Source: Thermoproteota archaeon (lineage in GTDB: Archaea > Korarchaeota > Korarchaeia > B14-G2). Taken from it: a DNA stretch of 5,776 bases. Position 1 is the first letter of the stretch; every line of letters starts with the position of its first letter. Where the stretch lies: contig QMWA01000115.1 in NCBI GenBank assembly GCA_003661385.1, positions 1 through 5,776 on the forward strand. The letters run 5' to 3'. This document shows, piece by piece, positions 1-5,776 of the stretch. The notes below the pieces were generated by a model. It ran no database searches and was not told where the DNA came from. It worked only from the letters and a program-made list of their open reading frames with translations. The position numbers were made by a program, and so were the translations under genes.

Positions 1-1623
1 CTCCCCTCCCTCGCAGTAGGGCTGGCTACAGGCGTTGTAGTAGCCTGCATAGACTTCCTCATATACAGGATCTTATGGATTCACGTGAGTAGGCTGGCTT
101 CCAACTCCATGCTGCTATGCATGCTGATGCCTGCAGCAGGGCTGTGTGCAGCAGGCTTCCTGATCTCAGCCTCTGGAGAGGAGGAGGTCAGGGGAGCTGA
201 GGAGGTTGTCAGGAGCTACCACACCCACATCCCGATGAGAGGGAGGAGGAGCATAGCCCTACACCTGCTCTCAACCATACCAACCATAGGCTTCGGTGGG
301 AGCGCTGGGCTAGAGGGGCCCAGCATATGCGCTGGCGGTGCAATAGGCTCAGCTCTCCCAGCTAAGGTGAAGTGCATCAGGCTCAAGCGAGAGGACAGGT
401 GCACCATGATGCTAGCAGGGGCAGCAGCTGGGATAGCAGCCATATTCAAGGCTCCGCTCACTGGGATAGTATTCGCCCTGGAGGTGCCGTTCAAGAACGA
501 CCTGGCTCACGAGGCCTTGATCCCAGCCTTGGTTGCCAGCGTCCCATCTTACATGGTCTTCGCCAAGCTAGCTGGAGCAGAGCCTCTGTTCGCGTTCAGG
601 AGGCATGAGCTCCTCACAGTAGAGGTTCTTGTGGCCTCAGCCCTCCTGGGGGCTGCCTCAGGGCTCCTAGCTGTGGCGTTCGTCAAGCTGTACAGGCTTG
701 TGAGGGGGCTCTTCAGGGGCAGAGCCCCGCTGCCAGCTAAGACCCTGGCTGGTGGGCTCGCATGCGGCGCTTTAGGAGCACTCAGCACGCTCCTGGCTGG
801 CAGGCCATACGCGCTAGGCTCAGGATACGAGCTGATAAGGGCCTCTCTCGCAGGAGAGCTCTCCACAGGGCAGCTGGCAGCCATGGTCTTGCTCAAGTCT
901 GCTACAACAGTCTTCACCCTGGGGTCTGGTGCGCTTGGCGGTGTCTTCATACCGATGATAGCGGTGGGGGCAGCCTTAGGTGGAGCTCTAGCTGAGCTTG
1001 GAGGCGGGCCTATAGACCTCTACGCTGCGCTTGGGATGGCCTCTTTCCTGGCAGCAGGCTACAAGACCCCCCTGGCTGCAGTGGCCTTCGTAGCTGAGAC
1101 AACAGGGTCATCAAGCTACCTCATACCCTGCCTTGTAGCCTCCTCAGTCAGCTACCTCCTCTCAGGCGGCTTCTCTGTCTCAGATGAGCAGAGGCCTCAC
1201 AAGGAGGTTAGGGTTGCTGAGCTAGCTAAGCTCAGGGTCTCAGACTACATGACGACCAAGGTCGTCTGTGTGCCAGCTGAGGCGACGATAGCAGAGTTCA
1301 TCAGCAAGTACCTGCTGAAGCACAGGCACAGGAGCTTCCCCGTCGTCAAGGAGGGGAGGCTTGTGGGGATGGTTGCTGTAGACGACGTAGTCGGGGTCCC
1401 AGAGGAGGAGTGGAGGCACAGGACGGTGTATGAGGTTGCTACAAGGGAGGTGATAGTAGCCTACCCAGATGAAAGCTTAAGCGACGTGCTGGATGTCATG
1501 GAGAAGTACGACATAGGCAGAGTCCCCGTGGTGGACCCAAGAGACCCAGGGAGGATCATGGGGATCATATCGAAGACTGACATAGTGAAGGCTGAGGCAA
1601 AGCTAGCTGGGCTGTCAGATTGA
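1..1623 (+). CDS. CLC-family chloride channel/transporter with tandem CBS domains (CLC-A), 5'-partial
   Basis: This is a membrane anion transporter or channel of the CLC superfamily. The frame is open from base 1; residues 1-28 already form a CLC first helix, so the GTG at 85 is internal. Alignment by eye with the neighbouring CLC-B suggests about 20 N-terminal residues lie off-window. In visible numbering (540 aa), a multi-helix CLC pore spans roughly 1-400. It contains GLEGP at 103-107 (gating glutamate E105), a helix carrying AGIAAIFKAP, and GVFIP at 314-318. Two CBS domains follow at about 414-468 and 476-531; the second ends in the typical GIISKTD. CBS pairs usually bind adenine nucleotides and regulate transport. 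Oddities: the position of the pore tyrosine (SIYEKQ in CLC-B) reads SVSDEQ, the GSGIP/GHG-type motif is replaced by VRGAEE, and the internal proton glutamate is V162. Family assignment is secure; channel versus exchanger and ion preference are unknown. Confidence 0.95.
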   Translation, partial: LPSLAVGLATGVVVACIDFLIYRILWIHVSRLASNSMLLCMLMPAAGLCAAGFLISASGEEEVRGAEEVVRSYHTHIPMRGRRSIALHLLSTIPTIGFGGSAGLEGPSICAGGAIGSALPAKVKCIRLKREDRCTMMLAGAAAGIAAIFKAPLTGIVFALEVPFKNDLAHEALIPALVASVPSYMVFAKLAGAEPLFAFRRHELLTVEVLVASALLGAASGLLAVAFVKLYRLVRGLFRGRAPLPAKTLAGGLACGALGALSTLLAGRPYALGSGYELIRASLAGELSTGQLAAMVLLKSATTVFTLGSGALGGVFIPMIAVGAALGGALAELGGGPIDLYAALGMASFLAAGYKTPLAAVAFVAETTGSSSYLIPCLVASSVSYLLSGGFSVSDEQRPHKEVRVAELAKLRVSDYMTTKVVCVPAEATIAEFISKYLLKHRHRSFPVVKEGRLVGMVAVDDVVGVPEEEWRHRTVYEVATREVIVAYPDESLSDVLDVMEKYDIGRVPVVDPRDPGRIMGIISKTDIVKAEAKLAGLSD

Positions 1624-3405
1624 GAGGATTAAGGCTGTGTTGTAGGCCTTCAGTACATCTGACTTCGACAGTATGCCCACTGGCTTCTGCGGGTCATTCC
1701 GGTCTACCACCACAAGCTTCCCTACCCCTAGCTTCTCCATCTCTAGGGCGATGTTGTAGACTGGCTCGTCCTCTGGGACCGTCTTGACGTGCTTGACCAT
1801 GACTTTCCCCACCTTGGTCTTCTTCCAGAGGTCTCTGCTCACCCTGCCGAGCTCGTGTATGGAGATGAACCCTACTAGCTTGCCCTCATCCACCACTGGG
1901 AACCCATGGTGGCCTGTCTTCAGCATTAGCAGGTAAACTGACTCAAGGGGGGCATCCTTGTCTACTGTGACTAGGTCCCTGGACATGACCTCCCTAGCCT
2001 TCAGGGCCATGAGAACCTTCGTAGCCCTCTTAGGCAGCTCAGATGAGAGCCTCGAGAGCTCTGAGAGTATCTCGTTGAAGTGTGCTGGCGACCTGACTTT
2101 GGTGGGCAGCTGCTTCTCGTATATGCTCCACTCTCCTGACACCATGTAGGATAGAGTGGATGCCAGGATGGCTGGCACAAGTATGTTGTAGTCTCCAGTC
2201 ATCTCAGCGACCATCACAATCGAGGAGAGAGGGCACTTCGCTGCTCCGGAGAAGAAGGACGCCATCCCAACTAGCGGGAGTATCTTGGGCTGGGTTAGCA
2301 TATCAGCTCCAAGAGAAGACATGGCTGCCCCAGCCATAGCTCCAATCACCAGAGAGGGGGCGAAGACTCCTCCGCTCCCACCTGAGCTTATGGTGAAGGA
2401 TGTAGCTAGCATCTTGAGGAATATCAGGGGGACTATCACCTCGAGCTCGAGGCTCTCAGTCAAGACCTGCTGGATCCACCCGTATCCAGTCCCCATGGCA
2501 TATGGGAACACTAAGCCAAGCGTCCCCAGCATTAAACCCCCTATGGTAGGCTTCAGGAAGTTCGGCGTCTTTAAGACCTTAAAGAGCTTGTCCCTCATCC
2601 CGTAGAAGACCACGACGTATATCACTGACAGGACGCCGCAGACTAGGCCTAAGGCAGCGAACACAGGCAGCTCAGAAGGCGTGAACGTGTAGGCTGGTAT
2701 CGTGAAGATGGGCTGCCACCCTGTGACCAGCCCAAATATGCTGTATGCTGTGAAAGAGGAGACCACAGCATGGATGAAGGCGCCGGCCTCATAGTCCCTC
2801 TTGTAGAGGACTTCAACTGCGAAGAGGGCTGCTCCAAACGGGGCCTTGAATATGCTCCCTATCCCAGCTGATATACCTGATATCACGAGGGTCTCACGCT
2901 CTCTTGTGCTCAAGCCAAGCGCCCTAGCTATGATTGAGCCTAGCCCAGCGCTCATCTGGGCAACCGGCCCCTCTCTACCTGCGCTCCCGCCTGTCCCTAT
3001 GGTGAAGGCTGAGGCTATGGCCTTCACTACAGGAACCCTGGTCCTTATGAGGCCTGATAGCTTGTGGAATGCCTCTATAGCTGCGTCAGTCCCGTGGCCC
3101 TCTGCCTCAGGGGCAAACCTGTACACCAGGATGCCTGAGGCTAAGCCTCCTAGAGCTGGGAGGGCTAGCAGGAGGCCTCTCCTGCACTCGCCTGCACCCC
3201 CGAAGTGGAAGAGGGGGTCCTCTCCACCAGGTGTTGGAGGGTGGAAGCAAGCTAGGTACCCTAGGAAGAAGGCTGAGAAGAGGTGGAGCATGTAGTAGAA
3301 TGCGACAGCAGTCAAGCCTCCTAGCAGGCCGACGAGCATCGAGAGAGCTAGCAGCCTGAACTTCGACCTCCTCCAGGAGGAGCAGAGCCTTGCTAGAGTC
3401 TGCAT
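1615..3405 (-). CDS. CLC-family chloride channel/transporter with tandem CBS domains (CLC-B)
   Basis: Complete CLC anion transporter/channel of 596 aa. I chose ATG at 3405. An in-frame GTG at 3450 lies upstream of the TATA element (3436-3444), so it would not be transcribed from that promoter; from 3405 the first transmembrane helix begins near residue 17. The pore domain spans about 17-435. Key motifs are GHGTD at 103-107 (position of the GSGIP selectivity motif), GREGP at 143-147 with gating glutamate E145, AGIGSIFKAP near 180-189, GVFAP at 346-350 and SIYEKQ with the probable pore tyrosine Y429. V199 sits where proton-coupled CLCs have the internal glutamate; eukaryotic CLC channels also have valine there. 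A linker (about 440-468) leads to CBS domains at about 470-523 and 533-588, the second ending in GILSKSD. The C-terminus overlaps the convergent CLC-A gene by 9 bp. Family call is firm; transport mechanism is inferred only from motifs. Confidence 0.96.
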   Translation of the reverse strand: MQTLARLCSSWRRSKFRLLALSMLVGLLGGLTAVAFYYMLHLFSAFFLGYLACFHPPTPGGEDPLFHFGGAGECRRGLLLALPALGGLASGILVYRFAPEAEGHGTDAAIEAFHKLSGLIRTRVPVVKAIASAFTIGTGGSAGREGPVAQMSAGLGSIIARALGLSTRERETLVISGISAGIGSIFKAPFGAALFAVEVLYKRDYEAGAFIHAVVSSFTAYSIFGLVTGWQPIFTIPAYTFTPSELPVFAALGLVCGVLSVIYVVVFYGMRDKLFKVLKTPNFLKPTIGGLMLGTLGLVFPYAMGTGYGWIQQVLTESLELEVIVPLIFLKMLATSFTISSGGSGGVFAPSLVIGAMAGAAMSSLGADMLTQPKILPLVGMASFFSGAAKCPLSSIVMVAEMTGDYNILVPAILASTLSYMVSGEWSIYEKQLPTKVRSPAHFNEILSELSRLSSELPKRATKVLMALKAREVMSRDLVTVDKDAPLESVYLLMLKTGHHGFPVVDEGKLVGFISIHELGRVSRDLWKKTKVGKVMVKHVKTVPEDEPVYNIALEMEKLGVGKLVVVDRNDPQKPVGILSKSDVLKAYNTALILSI

Positions 3406-3435
3406 ACAGGTCTTGTCATGGTACAGGTGTTGGGG

Positions 3436-3444
3436 CTTAAAAAC
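3436..3444 (+). promoter_or_regulatory. TATA box for the metallo-hydrolase gene
   Basis: The core TTAAAAA (3437-3443) sits in an otherwise GC-rich region. Its centre is 27 bases upstream of the ATG at 3467, the usual archaeal TATA-to-start-site spacing, so the transcript should begin at or next to the start codon and lack a leader. No Shine-Dalgarno sequence is expected or needed. This spacing is what fixes the start of the hydrolase gene. Confidence 0.62.
3436..3444 (-). promoter_or_regulatory. TATA box for CLC-B (same bases, opposite strand)
   Basis: Read on the minus strand the same bases give GTTTTTAAG, a good crenarchaeal-type TATA element. Transcription would start near 3413-3415, leaving a leader of about 8-10 bases before ATG 3405. 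An ATG at 3419 is out of frame and lies too close to the box. The element may therefore serve both divergent genes, or only one of them; the sequence alone cannot decide. Confidence 0.55.
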
Positions 3445-3466
3445 TTGCACGCAGCAAGGCTATAGC

Positions 3467-4378
3467 ATGCAGCTGGTAGCAAGAGATAGGGGAGTAGAGT
3501 ACTACAGGGTGGAGATTCCAGCTGGCAGGATGATGCCTGAGGTCAGCATCTACATCGTGTTAAGCTCTGGTGAGGCTCTGGTGTTCGACTCTGGGCCAGG
3601 CTACAAGCCTGCTGCCATGAGAGTGCTTGAAGCTGCTAGGAGGCTTGGCGGAGAGGCTGTGGTGGTGTCGCATGCGCACCCTGACCACGCTGGTGGAGCT
3701 AGAGCTCTGCAGGATGCTGGCATGCTGGCCCTCACTTCGGGGAGGGAGGCTGAGGTCATGGAGGACATGGAGAAGCTGCTCACAGAGTACTATGGCGTGA
3801 GGGGGGCTGAGAGGCTCGTGATGAAGGCTGCATTCAGGTTCATGGGCTTCCATGAGACCAGAGTGGACGCTACCCTGTCAGAGGGGGACGTGCTTAGGGT
3901 TGGAGACGCCAGGTTCAGGGCGCTGGAGCTGCCAGGGCACACACCAGGGCACATAGCCCTCCTGGAGGAGAGCAGCAGGATACTGCTGTCAGGGGACATG
4001 CTTGGCGAGGGAGCTACGTGGGTTGGGCCTCCAGCAGGGAGCCACAGCCTCTACATCAGGTCTCTGAAGAGGATAGTTGAGCTTAAGCCTAAGCTGGTGC
4101 TGCCAGCACATGGGAAGCCGACCAGCAGAGTTGAGGAGAGGGCCAGGAGGGTTATCCAGGGTAGGGAGAGGAGGCTCAGGGAGGTGCTGGAGGCTGTGAG
4201 GAGCGAGAAGGCCGTCAGGCAAGTGGCTATCGAAGTCTACAGGCCGAGGGGGCTTTGGATGCAGGCTGCATGCGAGAGAGCAGTGCTAGGCTACCTAACC
4301 TACCTGGAGGAGAGAGGGCTGGTTGAGTGCACTAGCAGAGAAGGTAGGGTAAGCAGGTGGAGGTTCAAGGCTGTATAG
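3467..4378 (+). CDS. Metallo-beta-lactamase-fold hydrolase, LACTB2-like, with C-terminal winged-helix-like domain
   Basis: Predicted soluble dinuclear-metal hydrolase of 303 aa. The metal ligands of the fold are all visible: H69, H71, D73 and H74 in SHAHPDHAGG, H158 in LPGHTPGH, D177 in LSGDMLG and H215 in LPAHGKP. After the catalytic domain (about 1-220) comes a basic, arginine-rich helix (RRVIQGRERRLREVLEAV, about 228-245). A C-terminal region of about 60 residues then resembles the winged-helix domain associated with LACTB2-type proteins, ending in a strand pair with RVSRWRF. LACTB2 itself is an endoribonuclease, but other members hydrolyse thioesters, so the substrate is open. ATG 3467 was chosen because it lies about 24-27 bases from the TATA element, giving a leaderless mRNA; a longer in-frame frame from TTG 3413 would start upstream of that promoter. 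It is divergent from CLC-B with a 61-bp gap. The HR pair usual in this family's helix reads GR here. Confidence 0.9.
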   Translation: MQLVARDRGVEYYRVEIPAGRMMPEVSIYIVLSSGEALVFDSGPGYKPAAMRVLEAARRLGGEAVVVSHAHPDHAGGARALQDAGMLALTSGREAEVMEDMEKLLTEYYGVRGAERLVMKAAFRFMGFHETRVDATLSEGDVLRVGDARFRALELPGHTPGHIALLEESSRILLSGDMLGEGATWVGPPAGSHSLYIRSLKRIVELKPKLVLPAHGKPTSRVEERARRVIQGRERRLREVLEAVRSEKAVRQVAIEVYRPRGLWMQAACERAVLGYLTYLEERGLVECTSREGRVSRWRFKAV

Positions 4379-4379
4379 G

Positions 4380-4567
4380 CAGCACCTCCACCGGGCTTAG
4401 ATGCCTTCATCACGGGGATCATAAGCAGCTTGCCTCGTCAGCATGGCAGAGAAGCTTTCACCTGCTTGAGCGCTGTGTAGGCTATCTGAGCATGCTCTGG
4501 TATACCTCCCTGCATCAGCTCCATGGGTTGAAGGCCTCTCCACGGCCACTACCATGACTATCTTCAT
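4380..4567 (-). pseudogene. Possible small gene broken by frameshift(s), or a 56-aa small protein
   Basis: An ATG at 4567 lies 29 bases downstream of a clean minus-strand TATA box (4596-4601) and opens MKIVMVVAVERPST, with codons typical of the neighbours (ATA, AAG, AGG, GAG). Read straight on, the frame gives 56 aa ending at TAA 4397-4399, but after codon 14 it switches to codons unusual here (GAA, CAA, CGT, GAT). The +1 frame looks native instead: from ATG 4524 it reads MELMQGGIPEHAQIAYTAL and on to TGA 4438-4440, with GAG, CAG, ATA and CTC codons. Beyond that stop the same frame continues as GKLLMIPVMKASKPGGG. Removing one base near 4525 would join the first two parts. I do not recognise the protein. 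Alternatives are an intact short ORF, a sequencing error, or chance coding-like sequence. Confidence 0.4.
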
Positions 4568-4595
4568 GTGCTCGCTGTGCCAGCTGCCGCAGGGG

Positions 4596-4601
4596 TATAA
4601 A
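4596..4601 (-). promoter_or_regulatory. TATA box upstream of the small disrupted ORF
   Basis: TTTATA on the minus strand, flanked on both sides by runs of four C, lies 12 bases past the stop codon of the GlmU-like gene on the same strand. The predicted start site (about 4572-4574) falls 5-7 bases before ATG 4567. This fits a promoter for a separate downstream transcript. Read on the plus strand it is TATAAA, but no plus-strand gene begins after it, so the minus orientation is preferred. Confidence 0.5.
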
Positions 4602-4612
4602 GGGGTGCAGCT

Positions 4613-5776
4613 TCAGATCTGGCGGCGTGCTGGCTGCAGTGAGACTCTGCCCTTCCTCACCCCTAGAGCTCTCCTTTCGCCTACAGTCTCCTGGTACACG
4701 TGCCTGAGCACCTGCTCATCCTCTCTGGTCAAGGCTACTCCTCTCCTGGCCATCATCCTCCTAGCTGTCTCTAGGACCCCCTTTAGCTCGAGCTCGACAG
4801 GCTCTGCTCCCGTGATCCAGGCTGTGAACGATGGGATGTCTCTGGTGGCTGCTCCGTAGACGTGGGAGGCCACGCCGACTTTCCTGCAGAAGATCATTGC
4901 CCCTATTGAGGTCTTCACGTGGTCTGCTATGTAGCAGCCTACGAACTGCCTTCCTGTGTCCACTTTGCGGCCTCCAGCTTCTACCCGCACTGGGCCATAG
5001 GTGTTCTTGAGGTTTGAGTTTGTTGAGCCAGCTCCCATGTTGACCCACATCCCGATGTAGCTGTGGCCTATGAAGCCATAGTGCCTCTTATTCGAGTACC
5101 CATGGAATACCGAGTGGGAGACCTCGCCTCCAATCCTGCAGACCTCCCCGATGTAGCTGGTGTCTAGGAGGCTTGGGAAGACTATGGTCTTCCTGCCTAT
5201 GTACAGTGGGCCCTTAAGCAGGGAGAAGGACTCTACAACAGCCTCAGAGTCCACGTAGACTGGGCCGCCTCGAGTGTCAGCTACCACATAGGCCTCTACT
5301 CTCGCCCCCTTAGCCACGTGGAAGCCTCCCTCTCCAATCACTCTCACCGACTCATCGACCTCCCCCTGGCTGCTCCAGTCTAGCCTCATGATGTCGCCGG
5401 CGAGGAGCTCAGCTGAGAGGCCAACTAGCTCCCAGGGGTACTCTACCAGGCGTGCAGCCGGCTCGACTGCGATGCACTCCCTCTTGACTAGCTGCACAGC
5501 CTCTCTGACTCTGGCCTCCGATAGGAGTTCAGCTACCCTGGACGCCAGGCTAGGGGGAAGCTTAGCGTAGGCGAGAGCGCCTCCAGCAAACGCAGCATAG
5601 CCCTGAGGCATGGAGGCCAGGCGGCTTTTCAGCTTGCTGCCAGCTACCACGCGTGCATTCAGGAGCAGGAGCTCGCCTTCAACCTGCTCATTCACCCTGT
5701 ATCCTAGGAGCCTGAGCTTCGGTGCAAGGTGCTCTCTGGCGTAGAGTACTTGAGCCCTGCCTAGCTCTAGCTCAGC
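4613..5776 (-). CDS. GlmU-related sugar nucleotidyltransferase/acyltransferase-like protein (left-handed beta-helix), 5'-partial
   Basis: The frame stays open to the right edge (387 visible residues), so the GTG at 5695 is internal and the true start lies beyond 5776. The visible N-terminus (AELELGRAQVLYAREHL, then LLLLNARVV) matches the end of the short NTP_transf_4-type segment found in an alternative GlmU-like family, as far as I recall it. Residues about 142-312 form a left-handed beta-helix with hexapeptide-like turns such as GPVYVDS, GPLYIG and SYIG. Signature blocks are CRIGGEVSHSVFHGYSNKRH (about 213-232), GFIGHSYIG and GAGSTNSNLKNTYGPV (248-263), resembling the acetyl-CoA/sugar region of GlmU. 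H238 in GHSYIG is a candidate catalytic histidine by analogy. Such proteins are assigned to UDP-sugar or acetamido-sugar activation in the cytoplasm. Oddities: SYIGMWVNMGAGS where I recall SYIGEWVNLGAGT, and a basic C-terminal tail (RRALGVRKGRV). The exact substrate cannot be read from sequence. Confidence 0.86.
   Translation of the reverse strand, partial: AELELGRAQVLYAREHLAPKLRLLGYRVNEQVEGELLLLNARVVAGSKLKSRLASMPQGYAAFAGGALAYAKLPPSLASRVAELLSEARVREAVQLVKRECIAVEPAARLVEYPWELVGLSAELLAGDIMRLDWSSQGEVDESVRVIGEGGFHVAKGARVEAYVVADTRGGPVYVDSEAVVESFSLLKGPLYIGRKTIVFPSLLDTSYIGEVCRIGGEVSHSVFHGYSNKRHYGFIGHSYIGMWVNMGAGSTNSNLKNTYGPVRVEAGGRKVDTGRQFVGCYIADHVKTSIGAMIFCRKVGVASHVYGAATRDIPSFTAWITGAEPVELELKGVLETARRMMARRGVALTREDEQVLRHVYQETVGERRALGVRKGRVSLQPARRQI

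Noticed and set aside
85-87. GTG as the start of CLC-A
   Set aside because: The frame is open upstream to base 1 and encodes a hydrophobic CLC first helix, so the gene begins outside the window.
1-1623. CLC-A as a CLC-F fluoride exporter
   Set aside because: The gating motif is GLEGP and the protein has CBS domains; the hallmark replacement motifs I recall for CLC-F are not seen.
3406-3450. In-frame N-terminal extension of CLC-B from GTG 3450
   Set aside because: The GTG lies upstream of the minus-strand TATA box; ATG 3405 is correctly spaced and directly precedes the first helix.
3413-3466. In-frame N-terminal extension of the hydrolase from TTG 3413
   Set aside because: It would span the TATA element and adds 18 residues unlike the start of this family; ATG 3467 fits a leaderless transcript.
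4357-4557. Plus-strand 66-codon ORF across the hydrolase stop
   Set aside because: It overlaps the hydrolase 3' end in another frame, has no promoter and its codon use is unlike the neighbours.
4380-4567. C/D box sRNA on the minus strand (GTGATGA with a nearby CTGA)
   Set aside because: The CTGA lies upstream of the C-like box and no D box follows at suitable distance, so the order is wrong.
4379-4612. Terminators or tRNA in the gap after the hydrolase
   Set aside because: No T-rich run follows either stop codon, no clear hairpin was seen, and no T-loop or acceptor pairing for a tRNA was found.
4554-4859. Plus-strand 101-codon ORF
   Set aside because: Mostly antisense to the well-supported GlmU-like gene; low-complexity Ser/Thr/Leu composition typical of a shadow frame.

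Overview
The window looks like chromosomal DNA from a thermophilic archaeon, most likely a crenarchaeon (Thermoproteota); I cannot name the genus. The reasons are: AGG/AGA as the dominant arginine codons, ATA for isoleucine, heavy GAG/AAG use, GC content that looks like the high 50s percent by eye, TATA-type promoters placed so that transcripts would be leaderless or nearly so, and protein families typical of that group. No mobile element, CRISPR array, rRNA or tRNA was seen. Coding density is very high.

Layout, left to right. (1) 1-1623, plus: a CLC-family chloride transporter/channel with two C-terminal CBS domains (CLC-A), cut off at the left edge. (2) 1615-3405, minus: a second, complete CLC-CBS protein (CLC-B), tail-to-tail with the first and overlapping it by 9 bases. 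(3) 3406-3466: a 61-bp divergent intergenic region holding one AT-rich core (3436-3444) that reads as a TATA box on both strands. (4) 3467-4378, plus: a metallo-beta-lactamase-fold hydrolase with a C-terminal winged-helix-like domain, LACTB2-like. (5) 4379-4612: a gap between convergent large genes. On the minus strand it holds a clean TATA box and what looks like a small, frame-disrupted gene starting at 4567. (6) 4613-5776, minus: a GlmU-related left-handed beta-helix sugar-nucleotidyltransferase/acyltransferase-like protein, cut off at the right edge.

Functionally this is a set of neighbouring genes, not an obvious pathway. The two CLC paralogues are the only clear functional pair. Both keep the gating glutamate (GxEGP) and a GVFxP anion-site motif, and both have valine where proton-coupled CLCs usually carry the internal glutamate. 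CLC-A has also lost the pore tyrosine and the GSG/GHG-type motif that CLC-B keeps in recognisable form, so the pair may be functionally split. The hydrolase shares a promoter region with CLC-B, but nothing in its sequence links it to ion transport. I see no strong evidence for a wholly new system. The items most worth a second look are the divergent pore of CLC-A, the two-way TATA element, and the decayed or frameshifted small gene at 4380-4567.
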